A stretch of 62,062 nucleotides of DNA, taken from the NCBI GenBank assembly GCA_016190665.1, contig JACPQD010000042.1, forward strand, positions 1 through 62,062, in the 5' to 3' direction. The stretch is from Chloroflexota bacterium. GTDB taxonomy: Bacteria > Chloroflexota > Dehalococcoidia > JACPQD01. The position numbers and the translations under genes were made by a program. Under the pieces are notes generated by a model, which did not search any database, was not told where the DNA came from, and was given only the letters and a program-made list of their open reading frames with translations. Shown in pieces: positions 54,518 to 62,062 of the stretch. Each line of letters starts with the position of its first letter. Within the stretch, counting starts at the first letter, position 1.

Positions 54518-56212
54518 TTAGCTAATCGCCATCATGGTGGGAAGTGGACCCAGGTCCTCCTTGGCCTTGATTAGCAAGTCGTTCCAGTTTGCCGGCAGCT
54601 TAAGTTCCTTGCTTACCGGAACAAAATCGCCAGAGGCGCCAGTCTGCATCCAGTAGCCGTGCCCGGACTGGTCGCCTCCAGCAACAACCAGCATGAAGTT
54701 TTCAGGCCTGCTTGTTATGGGGCACGGATCGGTGCAACCCGAAGGAGCATCATCTTGATAATGACCCAGATCACGCAACGGAACTTTTGTATGCTCCCAC
54801 AAGAATTCCTTGACCTTTGTCTTAGTCCAGCCCAGATCCGCCAGCGGTCCGGCCGCATTCCGCGCCAGGAGCACCACTCCTGGTATCTCGTAAGCGTGAG
54901 TCCAATTTCCGTTGTGCCTCATATATGCCGCCATGCTCGTCAGGCTCTTCAGCGTCGCATCCTCAGTAGTTGTTCTTACGCCATTCATATTGTCGGTGCT
55001 AGCGACGGCAACGATAGTAACCACGTTACTCTCTTTCAGGAAACCTCGTTCCACATGCAGGGGCGCCCACGGACTGCCCTCCTCGTCCTCGGCGAAGACG
55101 ATATTGGTGTATCTGGCTGGCCCTCCGAATATTGCCATGGTCCCAAAACCCGGAACGGCTCCGCCCGCGGTCAGGATGAGGAGTCTCAGGGCACGACCGA
55201 TAACCGCACCGGCCGGATGCCGTGGGTCTGGACCCAGACAGCCATAGCCTGAGTTGAGGCGGATTTGGCTGGCCGCCGGTCCGTTCACAATCACGGCAGG
55301 ATAAACACTGCACGTGGTTGAATTCATCCTCTCATGGTGGAATCGAGGGTCGGTCATGGCCTCCACCGCAGCAATCAGAGTTGGCAGATACTCGGGGCGT
55401 CCCCCGGCCATGGCGAGGTTGACGGCAATCAGCTCTACGGTCGCTATCCCACTTCTCGGCAGAATTTTGGCCACGAACTTATCGCGCGGAAGGTCCGTGC
55501 CCGTCAGTATCCAGTCAACCGTTTCCTTTGTTGCCGGCTCAAGCGACAGTCCATCACCCCACAAGTTTTGCAGGAACCGGTTCTTCATCTTGGCCACGGC
55601 TTCCCTGTAGTCCTTGCCCGTGACCCTGACCGTGGAGGGCGTATAGACCCTCTGCTTGTTTTGGGGCTCCCATTTGGTTAACCCGTAGATGATCTTGTCG
55701 ATGTTCTCGTCGAGAGGAGTGAGGTCACTGCCCGGCAGGAACATACGCGTGGGGAATTCGAACACCGTTGGGGCGTCAGTCGGAAACCCAAGGCCGGCAA
55801 AGGCGTTAGCTACAACTCTTGAGAAGCCTGCGCGTGTCACCACCATCGAGGGTATGCCCTGTTTCTCGGCCCTTGCGGCAGCCCGACCGGCTGCTGTTGC
55901 GCATCCCCCTCAGCCAGCGTTGCCGACCATGACTGCCTGGCACCCCTTTTGCTTCAGTACATCGACGATCTCGTCGTCGTCGATCTGGTTAAGTCCAATG
56001 GGGAACTCAGTGTAGGGGACGATTTGCGTATCGGGGAACCATCTTTGGAGGGCTTCGCGGATCGCTGGAAATGTCCTGTCCGGCTCCCACGATGCGTTCG
56101 ATAACTCGCAGATAGTCTTGCCCGCAAGGCTATCCAGGCGGGGCGCGTAACGCTCGGGCGCCTCAAGAGCGCCACAGGGATTGTACAACTCCAGTGTTAC
56201 TTCGCCTGCCAC
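54518..56212 (-). CDS. UGSC-family protein with in-frame TGA, candidate selenoprotein
   Basis: Two frames (56212-55910 and 55846-54518) lie in the same phase and are separated only by a TGA at 55910-55912. Read through as selenocysteine, they give a 564-residue protein with U at residue 101 in GNAG-U-GGC, that is U-G-G-C where the family has U/C-G-S-C. The N-terminal domain (LELYNPCGALEAP, RLDSLAGKTI, IPSMVVTRAGF) is the UGSC redox domain. The C-terminal about 440 residues (ATVELIAVNLAMAGGRPEYLP, INGPA-type VNGPAASQIRLNSGYG, RALRLLILTAGGA) form a second conserved domain of unknown function. GTG start 56212 with GGGAGG. A redox role on an organic substrate is likely; neighbours are SBPs. Confidence 0.82.
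55878..55894 (-). other. Bacterial SECIS-like hairpin after the UGA codon
   Basis: In the mRNA, GCAGCC-GGUCG-GGCUGC forms a perfect 6-bp stem with a 5-nt loop starting with G. The stem begins 15 nt after the UGA and the loop 21 nt after it, inside the 16-37 nt window described for bacterial SECIS elements. This supports selenocysteine decoding. Confidence 0.65.
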
Positions 56213-56348
56213 AACGGCGCCTCCCTACTACTTTCCAACACGTTGGTTGCCCGCGCTTCCAATACTGAGGCTACGGAGCCTTGTCTGTTGTCAACTACTT
56301 GCGCTGGGCCAAAATCCGTCTCCGTACCGCAAGACTCAAGTAACCCCT

Positions 56349-58046
56349 CTACCGGGCAAGCCAGATGTCCTGGTACTGATAGGCGTGATAGTGGCTCAAC
56401 GATGGTGGAGTGTAGCCCCTGACATCTTTCGACCAGGCGTAGGCGATCAAACTCCAATACGCTATGGCGATGGGGACATCCCTGAGTAGAATCCTCTGCA
56501 TCTCCCAGACGATCTTGCGGCGCTCCGCCGTATCAAGTGCCCGCGACTGCTTGACGTATAGCTCGTCGTAATACGGGTTGCTGTATCCACCGAAGTTGTA
56601 GGCAGCATCCGTCACATAGTGTTCGCCCAGCATGGCATCCGGGTCCGTGTGCCCGGTACCCGCGGAGGCCGCATTAACAGCAAAGGTTTTTCGGAACCGC
56701 TGGTCCACATAGACTCCAGCTTCCTGCGCCTTGATGTCGACATCGATGCCGATTGCAGCCACGGCATCCTTGAAAAGCACAGCCAGAGCCTCCTGCATTG
56801 GCTGCGCCCGGGTCAAGGCGTCAGTCTTGAAGCCGTTGGGGTAGCCCGCTTCAGCCATCAGCTTCCTCGCGCCCTCGAGGTCTGGCTTCGCATACCCCGG
56901 CACCTTCACCATCTCGTCTTCGGTAAGGGACCACTCACCCGGCGGCTGGGCCGACATGCCTACCACGCCTGCTCCTTCGATTCCAACCGCCACCATTTTC
57001 TTGCGGTCAAAGGTCATACTTACTGCCTGGCGCACCTTAACATCGCTCCAGGGCGGCCTGGTTACATTAAACTGCGCACCGTACCAGGCGGGATGAAACT
57101 CCCATTTAAGGGCGATCTTGTCCGACATCTGCTCTTCGATGACTTTCGCCATGGACACCGTCAAGTAAGGCGGCCCCCAAAACTGGATCTTCCCAGTCCT
57201 CAGGGCCGCGAATCTGGTGAACGAGTCCTTGATTATGTAGCCCTTTATCCCGTCCAGATAGGGCCGCCCCTTGACGAAATAGTCAGGATTTTTTGTGAGT
57301 TCCCAGCCTACGCCGATGGCATAGTCCTTGAACTTGAACGGACCGGTCCCGATGATCGTGTTCCTCATGTCACCCTTCTTCTCCAGGACCACGCGCTTGG
57401 GCATCACTGCGAAGTAGAAACCACCTATGAAGGGAATGAAGGAAGCCTGGGGATAGCCTAGTGTGATCCTGACGGTGCTATCATCCGGGGTGTCGATGCT
57501 GGTGACATTGGCAACCTGTTGTCGCCTGGGGCTGCTGGCCAGCCCTACTTGAGGATCGCGGATTCTATCGAAAGAGTACTTTGCATCCTCCGCGGTAAGG
57601 GTATCGCCATTGTGGAACTTTACTCCTTTGGCCAGGTGGAAAGTATAGGTCTTGCCATCGGGGCTAAGCTCCCAGGTTGTCGCCAGATCGGAAATTACCT
57701 TCACCTCCGGCCAAGCGTGGGGGTCGAATTTCACCAGGCCATTGTAGGCTCCCTGGGTAATCCCGAAGTTATTGCCTGTTTGCTCCCGGTGGACATCGAG
57801 GCTCGGTGGGTCTGCCAAAACGCCAACTTTGAAAACGCCGCCGTACCGTGGCTGTTCCACTGCCGGCTTAGGGGTTGCGGCTGCGGCTGCCGGTTTGGGT
57901 GTCGGTGGTGCGATGGTTGTCGCTGTGGCGGCTGGTGAAGACGCCACAGGTCTTGGCGTGGGCGCCGCTCCAGGCGCGCAGGTTGTCGCCAGCAATCCTA
58001 GCAAGGTCAGACAACTTAGCATTGCCTGCAGGTGCCTTGTTCGCAT
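56349..58046 (-). CDS. Family 5 substrate-binding lipoprotein (subgroup A)
   Basis: A 565-residue SBP from ATG 58046 (AAGGAGG upstream). Lipobox LLATTC, SPRRQQVANVTSIDTPDDSTVR, IIGTGPFKFKDYAIG, KVRQAVSMTFDRKKM and the ending YQDIWLAR. It lies upstream of the UGSC gene by about 135 bp and may be co-transcribed with it. Confidence 0.92.
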   Translation of the reverse strand: MRTRHLQAMLSCLTLLGLLATTCAPGAAPTPRPVASSPAATATTIAPPTPKPAAAAATPKPAVEQPRYGGVFKVGVLADPPSLDVHREQTGNNFGITQGAYNGLVKFDPHAWPEVKVISDLATTWELSPDGKTYTFHLAKGVKFHNGDTLTAEDAKYSFDRIRDPQVGLASSPRRQQVANVTSIDTPDDSTVRITLGYPQASFIPFIGGFYFAVMPKRVVLEKKGDMRNTIIGTGPFKFKDYAIGVGWELTKNPDYFVKGRPYLDGIKGYIIKDSFTRFAALRTGKIQFWGPPYLTVSMAKVIEEQMSDKIALKWEFHPAWYGAQFNVTRPPWSDVKVRQAVSMTFDRKKMVAVGIEGAGVVGMSAQPPGEWSLTEDEMVKVPGYAKPDLEGARKLMAEAGYPNGFKTDALTRAQPMQEALAVLFKDAVAAIGIDVDIKAQEAGVYVDQRFRKTFAVNAASAGTGHTDPDAMLGEHYVTDAAYNFGGYSNPYYDELYVKQSRALDTAERRKIVWEMQRILLRDVPIAIAYWSLIAYAWSKDVRGYTPPSLSHYHAYQYQDIWLAR

Positions 58047-58446
58047 GTGGACCTCCTTCTTGACCAGCCCAAAATGGCTAAGCCGACCCGCTGAACTGTG
58101 CAGCCTGGTTCGGCTTTCTATCGCATCGCTTCCGTCCTCCACAACGCCGCTTCAGGCGAGGCTAGACCAGGGGACGATGTTCTCAATATGAATCTATGGC
58201 CCTCAAGCTAACTCATCACATACAAACACAAAAACAACTTTCCGTTTGTAAAGGCATTTCGCGAAACCGGCATAAATATACATCCCGATGACAAGCGTGT
58301 CAATGGGCGCCATCGGTAATGTCGAAGGCGACAACGCCGAAAGCAGTAACTACTTCGAGTCGCGGTGGTCATGCCCGACGCTGAACGAGCCTCCGTGCTC
58401 CCGTGAGACTGATACAGATACGTCTTCTCTCGCTCTTCCCGGGCGC
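58047..58446. other. Gene-free region with a possible operator
   Basis: Locally AT-rich between the amidase stop and the SBP start. TACAAAC (58221-58227) and GTTTGTA (58244-58250) form an inverted repeat that could be an operator for the SBP gene on the minus strand. No clear promoter hexamers and no gene were seen. Confidence 0.35.
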
Positions 58447-59859
58447 TTACCGGGCCGCCGCAGGCGGAATCTTGTCCTTCCAGGGGCGGGCCTTCTCAAA
58501 GGCAGCCGAAGCTCGCAAGACTGTTGGCTCATCCCCGAAGCGACCCACAATCTGCAGGCCGATAGGGAGTCCGTCGGCCGAAAATCCGCACGGCACCGTG
58601 GCGGCGGGTTGCCGCGTCAGGTTGAAGCCAACCGTAAAGGGGAAAGGCCCCCAGAGGGCGCTGACTGGCTGGCCATCGATGTGACGCGGCCGCTGCCCCA
58701 CAAGGAAGGCTGGGACGGCGGTGGTTGGGGTCAGGAGCAGGTCGAACTCCTGAAAAAGATCAGCCATATCCACGCGGAAGCGCTCCAAACGGCGGAGAGT
58801 TCGCGAGTACTCGTGCCCGGAAACCTCCCTGCCGCGCTCCAGCGTGGACTTCACATAGGGCATGAGGTCGCTGGCGTGCTCGTCCAGGAGTTGGCCAAAG
58901 GCAGCGTAGGCATCAGCCAACGAGATAAGTCCAAAGATGGAGAAGGGCTCTTCGATTTCTGGCGTCCTCTCCTCGACAAGGCACCCTAACGACTCAAATA
59001 CGGGCAGGCAGGAGACGAACACAGAAGCCACCTGGGAGTCCACTACCCCATATCCCAGGTCCATGCTCCAGGCCACCTTAAGCCCCCTGATCTCACCTTC
59101 GAGGCCATCCAGGAAATCCGGCGGCTGGTCCCTCATTGACGTGGGATCGCGGCGATCAAAGCCGGAGACGACGCTGAGCAGGAGAGCAGCATCCTTAACC
59201 GTGCGGCTTATGGGACCGAGGTGTGAAAAGAGGGGCATACCGCCGAAGCACCCATGCGCTGGCACCCTGCCAAAGGTAGGCTTGATGCCATAGACGCCGC
59301 AGAAAGCAGAGGGGATCCGTATCGATCCCCCTCCATCGCTGCCGAGGGCGAAAGGCTCGATTCCAGCCGCGACCGCGGCAGTCGCTCCACCGCTCGATCC
59401 ACCGGTCGTCCGTTCCAGATTCCAGGGATTGTGACAATGGTCTCCGAGGCGGTTTTCCGTGGTCGCCGATTGCCCAAACTCGGGGGTGTTGGTCTTGCCC
59501 AGGATTATGGCGCCAGCCCGCTTCAGGCGCTGCACCGCCACCGCATCCTCCTCCGGCACCCAGTCCCTGTAGACCAGAGACCCACCAGTGGTACGGATAC
59601 CCTTTGTGAATACCAGGTCCTTTATCGATACTGGCACTCCATGAAGCGGAGGAAGCGCTTCTCCCTTCATCACCGCTGCTTCCGCCCCCTTTGCCGCCGA
59701 CTCGGCTTCCGCCACGGTCAGATAGGCGTTAAGCTTGGGATTCAGCTGCTCGATTCTGAGCAACTTGGAAGCTATGACCTCCACTGGCGACGCCTGCTTG
59801 GTCCTTATCAGGCGAGCCAGTTCCGTAGCTGACGTAAAGGAAAAATCACCGTTAGACAT
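58447..59859 (-). CDS. Amidase signature family hydrolase
   Basis: A 470-residue amidase with the Ser-cisSer-Lys triad: Lys in GVPVSIKDL, Ser in [11 protein letters not shown] and the nucleophile in [12 protein letters not shown]. The TNTPEFG and [10 protein letters not shown] segments are typical. It hydrolyses amides to acid and ammonia in the cytoplasm. ATG 59859 with GGAAG. GatA is possible, but no gatB or gatC is adjacent and the SBP context favours a catabolic amidase. Confidence 0.9.
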   Translation of the reverse strand: MSNGDFSFTSATELARLIRTKQASPVEVIASKLLRIEQLNPKLNAYLTVAEAESAAKGAEAAVMKGEALPPLHGVPVSIKDLVFTKGIRTTGGSLVYRDWVPEEDAVAVQRLKRAGAIILGKTNTPEFGQSATTENRLGDHCHNPWNLERTTGGSSGGATAAVAAGIEPFALGSDGGGSIRIPSAFCGVYGIKPTFGRVPAHGCFGGMPLFSHLGPISRTVKDAALLLSVVSGFDRRDPTSMRDQPPDFLDGLEGEIRGLKVAWSMDLGYGVVDSQVASVFVSCLPVFESLGCLVEERTPEIEEPFSIFGLISLADAYAAFGQLLDEHASDLMPYVKSTLERGREVSGHEYSRTLRRLERFRVDMADLFQEFDLLLTPTTAVPAFLVGQRPRHIDGQPVSALWGPFPFTVGFNLTRQPAATVPCGFSADGLPIGLQIVGRFGDEPTVLRASAAFEKARPWKDKIPPAAAR

Positions 59860-59966
59860 GTAGACTTCCAATCAAGTTTGTCAGCGCGCCCTTTCCGACC
59901 CCCTTTGGCCTGACATTCGAAGCCTCCTTACGCCGATCTCTTGCAGGACGGAACTGAAAAGGCGGG

Positions 59967-61688
59967 TTATCTGTCTAGCCAGACTTCCTGGAAGTTGATG
60001 TTGGAGTAGCCGCTCACGCCAGGCGTTATGCCCTTGACCTGCGGCCAAACGCCTATGAAACGGTGGTACCAGACGACAACCATCCCCGGTAAGGCATCCA
60101 CCAGCAGGTAGCGGTCCAGTTCCTTAGTCATCTTCTGGCGCTCGGCGATTTCCACGGCCCGCTGCTGTTTCTCCCACATCTCTATGAGCTTCTTGTCGTC
60201 GTCATTGCCGCTGTAGTTGCTCCCGCTCCCCGGCATGAAGTAGCGTCCCATCCATTCAGGGTCCGGCACCACCAGGGCAGCGCCCGACATGGAAACATCG
60301 AAATTGGCGATCCGCACACGGTCGTAGAAGGCTACGTCCTCCATAGCCTCCACCTTGGCATCGATGCCGACCTTGCGCAGCTCCCCGGCCAGGAAGACAG
60401 CCGCATTATTGAACTCCGGTCTTGCCCGGGAAGTTATGGTGAATCTCAGTCCCTGGGCATAGCCCGCCTCGCTGAGCAGGGTCTTCGCTTCAGCGATGTC
60501 TTCGGTCTTTGGCTTTCTGAAGCCAGGCAGCTTGGCGAGCTCAGATTCCTCAAGTCCCCAACCAGTGAAGGGCAGAGAGGTGCCGATCGTACCCTTTCCT
60601 TGAGCGAGGACATCCCTCGCTGCTTGCCTATCAAGTACAAGGCTGACCGCTTTGCGCACCCGGACATCGGAAAACGGCTCCTTCCTGGTGTTAAAGCTGA
60701 CCAATGAACCGTTCATGCTCGGTTCGGGAAACAAGGTTATGTTGCGCACCTCTTTCTGGACCACTTCCAGTTCGTTCGGGTTCAACGCCCCACCGACCCT
60801 CCCCGTCACCAATACGCGCCCCGTCCTGAGGGCTGCTAACCTGGTGGCGGCGTCTTTCACAATGAAGTAGTTCACTCCGTCCAGGTAGGGTTTGCCCGGT
60901 ACCCAGTAGTCCCCGTTTCTCACCGCCTCGAAGCTGACGCCCGGACTATAGGACTTGAATTTGAAGGGGCCGGTACCGACAACCGATTGCGCCATGCCTC
61001 CCTTGGCCTCAAGGACGTGTTTCGGGAAGATGGGAGCATAGGCGAAGGAAATCACCGGTATCAGAGGAGCAAAGGGCCTGGAAAGGCTGACTCTGACCGC
61101 ATTTTCGGAGACAGGCTCTATTTTTTGCACTACCGGCTTTAATAGAAACGATACGTTGCTCCTGACCCCCCTGGGCGGATCGGAGATTCTCTGGAGACTC
61201 AGGAGCACGTCGTCTACTGTCAGCGGCTTACCATCGTGCCACTTTACCCCCGGCCGCAAGCGAAAAGTGTAGGCCAGGCCGTCAGGCGTCATGTCCCAGC
61301 TTTCCGCTAGCCCGGGGACAATCTTTGTGCCCGTTTGCGCATCGTACTCCGTGAGATTGTTGTAAGCGGAAGCCACCAGCCAGGCTATGTTGATACCGCT
61401 ATCCTGATGAGTGTCGAAGCTGGGAGGTTCCCCGGCGGAAGAAACGGGCAGAGAGCCTCCGCTCCTCGGACTGGTGCCAGCAGCCCTGGGAGTGGCTGCA
61501 GGCGTCGGCACCGCGGCTGGCGGCTTGGTCGGCGCGGCCGCAGCTTTGGTGGAAGTGGGCGCCGCCAGCTTGGCTGCCTGTTCAGTCGAGGGCTGAACCA
61601 CAGGCGCCACCGCCGGGGCACAGGACACCAGCATCGCTCCCGTAAGGAGAAAGGTCGCGATGGTCATCAGCAGTCTTCCCACCCTCAT
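59967..61688 (-). CDS. Family 5 substrate-binding lipoprotein (subgroup B)
   Basis: A 573-residue SBP from ATG 61688 (AGGAGG upstream). Lipobox AMLVSC, long linker, GLAESWDMTPDG, RLRPGVKWHDGKPL, VVGTGPFKFKSYSPG, RVRKAVSLVLDRQA, LAKLPGFRKPKTEDIAEAK and the ending FQEVWLDR. It lies about 110 bp upstream of the amidase gene in the same direction, suggesting amides or peptides as ligand. Confidence 0.92.
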   Translation of the reverse strand: MRVGRLLMTIATFLLTGAMLVSCAPAVAPVVQPSTEQAAKLAAPTSTKAAAAPTKPPAAVPTPAATPRAAGTSPRSGGSLPVSSAGEPPSFDTHQDSGINIAWLVASAYNNLTEYDAQTGTKIVPGLAESWDMTPDGLAYTFRLRPGVKWHDGKPLTVDDVLLSLQRISDPPRGVRSNVSFLLKPVVQKIEPVSENAVRVSLSRPFAPLIPVISFAYAPIFPKHVLEAKGGMAQSVVGTGPFKFKSYSPGVSFEAVRNGDYWVPGKPYLDGVNYFIVKDAATRLAALRTGRVLVTGRVGGALNPNELEVVQKEVRNITLFPEPSMNGSLVSFNTRKEPFSDVRVRKAVSLVLDRQAARDVLAQGKGTIGTSLPFTGWGLEESELAKLPGFRKPKTEDIAEAKTLLSEAGYAQGLRFTITSRARPEFNNAAVFLAGELRKVGIDAKVEAMEDVAFYDRVRIANFDVSMSGAALVVPDPEWMGRYFMPGSGSNYSGNDDDKKLIEMWEKQQRAVEIAERQKMTKELDRYLLVDALPGMVVVWYHRFIGVWPQVKGITPGVSGYSNINFQEVWLDR

Positions 61689-62062
61689 TTCAAGACCTCC
61701 TCTCTTTCGAGCTTCCGAGCAGCTCGAGACTGATGGCCGGGGCCGCACTCTGAGCCTATGGACCGCCTGTGGCCCCCGGCACGAGGCACGTCCTCCCGGC
61801 GAAACTGCCTCTTGCCCTTCCAGCGGAGCCTGGACCCAGGCATGTTCTCACCGCGCTGGAATACTCGACAGCGTGACCCGTGGATTTCAGGCCACCCTCA
61901 TCTTGATCTTCAGAAGCTCGTCAAGCTGCAATCTTCGATTCCGTCCTTCACCGCAGATTTCACCATTCGTTACTATATCGCAGTGGACATAGTGGACGAT
62001 AGTGGACGATTCCAAACGACACGCATTTCAGCCTTGAGCCCTGCCCCCCCCAACCCCCGTCC
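61689..62062. other. Gene-free right edge with short direct repeats
   Basis: No gene recognised. AGTGGACGAT occurs twice in tandem at 61991-62010, preceded by the near copy AGTGGACAT at 61982-61990. The region should contain the promoter of the SBP-amidase unit. Confidence 0.4.

Noticed and set aside
55846..56212. Annotating the UGSC locus as two separate genes or as a nonsense pseudogene
   Set aside because: Same phase on both sides, Sec position matches the family motif, and a SECIS-like hairpin follows; no other damage to the frame is seen.
58447..59859. GatA subunit of the tRNA amidotransferase
   Set aside because: No gatB or gatC is adjacent and the gene sits with an SBP; catabolic amidase is more likely, although GatA cannot be formally excluded.

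Overview
This window looks like part of a GC-rich chromosome of an anaerobic or microaerophilic bacterium, most probably a Chloroflexota lineage (Dehalococcoidia/Anaerolineae-like). That is an inference from content: many lipoprotein substrate-binding proteins (SBPs) with Ala/Pro linkers, tungsten aldehyde:ferredoxin oxidoreductases, family III CoA-transferases, NifI-type P-II proteins, a CHAT/NB-ARC/TPR protein and Chloroflexota-style intergenic palindromes. There is no rRNA, tRNA, CRISPR array, transposase or phage gene that I can recognise.

Left part (1-11.6 kb): a partial CHAT-NB-ARC-TPR protein runs off the left edge. It is followed by an orphan YefM/Phd antitoxin with a toxin stub, a family 5 SBP, an XdhC/CoxI molybdoenzyme maturation protein, a secreted protein with an internal duplication, hemL and an ArsB/NhaD-type ion transporter.

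Nitrogen island (11.7-17 kb): on the minus strand a GlnR-like regulator is followed by a nifH remnant, nifI2, nirA (siroheme nitrite reductase), nifI1, a 38-residue membrane peptide and amt. Three intergenic sites (before the regulator, before the nifH remnant and before the peptide-amt pair) each hold six pentamer half-sites at exact 11-bp spacing, with column-by-column sequence conservation. This looks like an autoregulated nitrogen regulon in which the post-translational switch of nitrogenase (NifI1/NifI2) has been left with nitrite reductase and ammonium uptake after nitrogenase was lost. The nifH remnant looks like an in-frame internal deletion.

Middle (17.2-36.5 kb): a HAD phosphatase, a FAD-enzyme fragment and two aldehyde:ferredoxin oxidoreductases (one with a one-base frameshift). 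A deletion scar fuses a truncated SBP to a MoaD remnant. Then come a six-gene operon (NrtA/SsuA-type ABC importer, old-yellow-enzyme-type reductase, unusual isopropylmalate-dehydrogenase-like protein), an SBP coupled to both aconitase X subunits, an HD hydrolase and a CapA-like protein.

Right part (36.6-61.7 kb): everything is on the minus strand. It is a serial array of family 5 SBPs interleaved with three Frc-like CoA-transferases, two oxalyl-CoA-decarboxylase/hydroxyacyl-CoA-lyase-like TPP enzymes, an amidase and a UGSC-family protein. The UGSC gene is read through an in-frame TGA that is followed by a bacterial SECIS-like hairpin, so it is a candidate selenoprotein. No Dpp/Opp permease or ATPase accompanies the eleven family 5 SBP loci (nine intact, one 3'-truncated, one pseudogene). 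They probably share a transporter encoded elsewhere or act as sensors or scavengers for organic acids, amides or peptides that the neighbouring enzymes break down.

Strongest leads: (1) the three 6x11-bp operator arrays; (2) the nifI-nirA operon with internally deleted nifH; (3) the UGA-containing UGSC gene with its SECIS-like hairpin; (4) the orphan SBP/CoA-enzyme modules.
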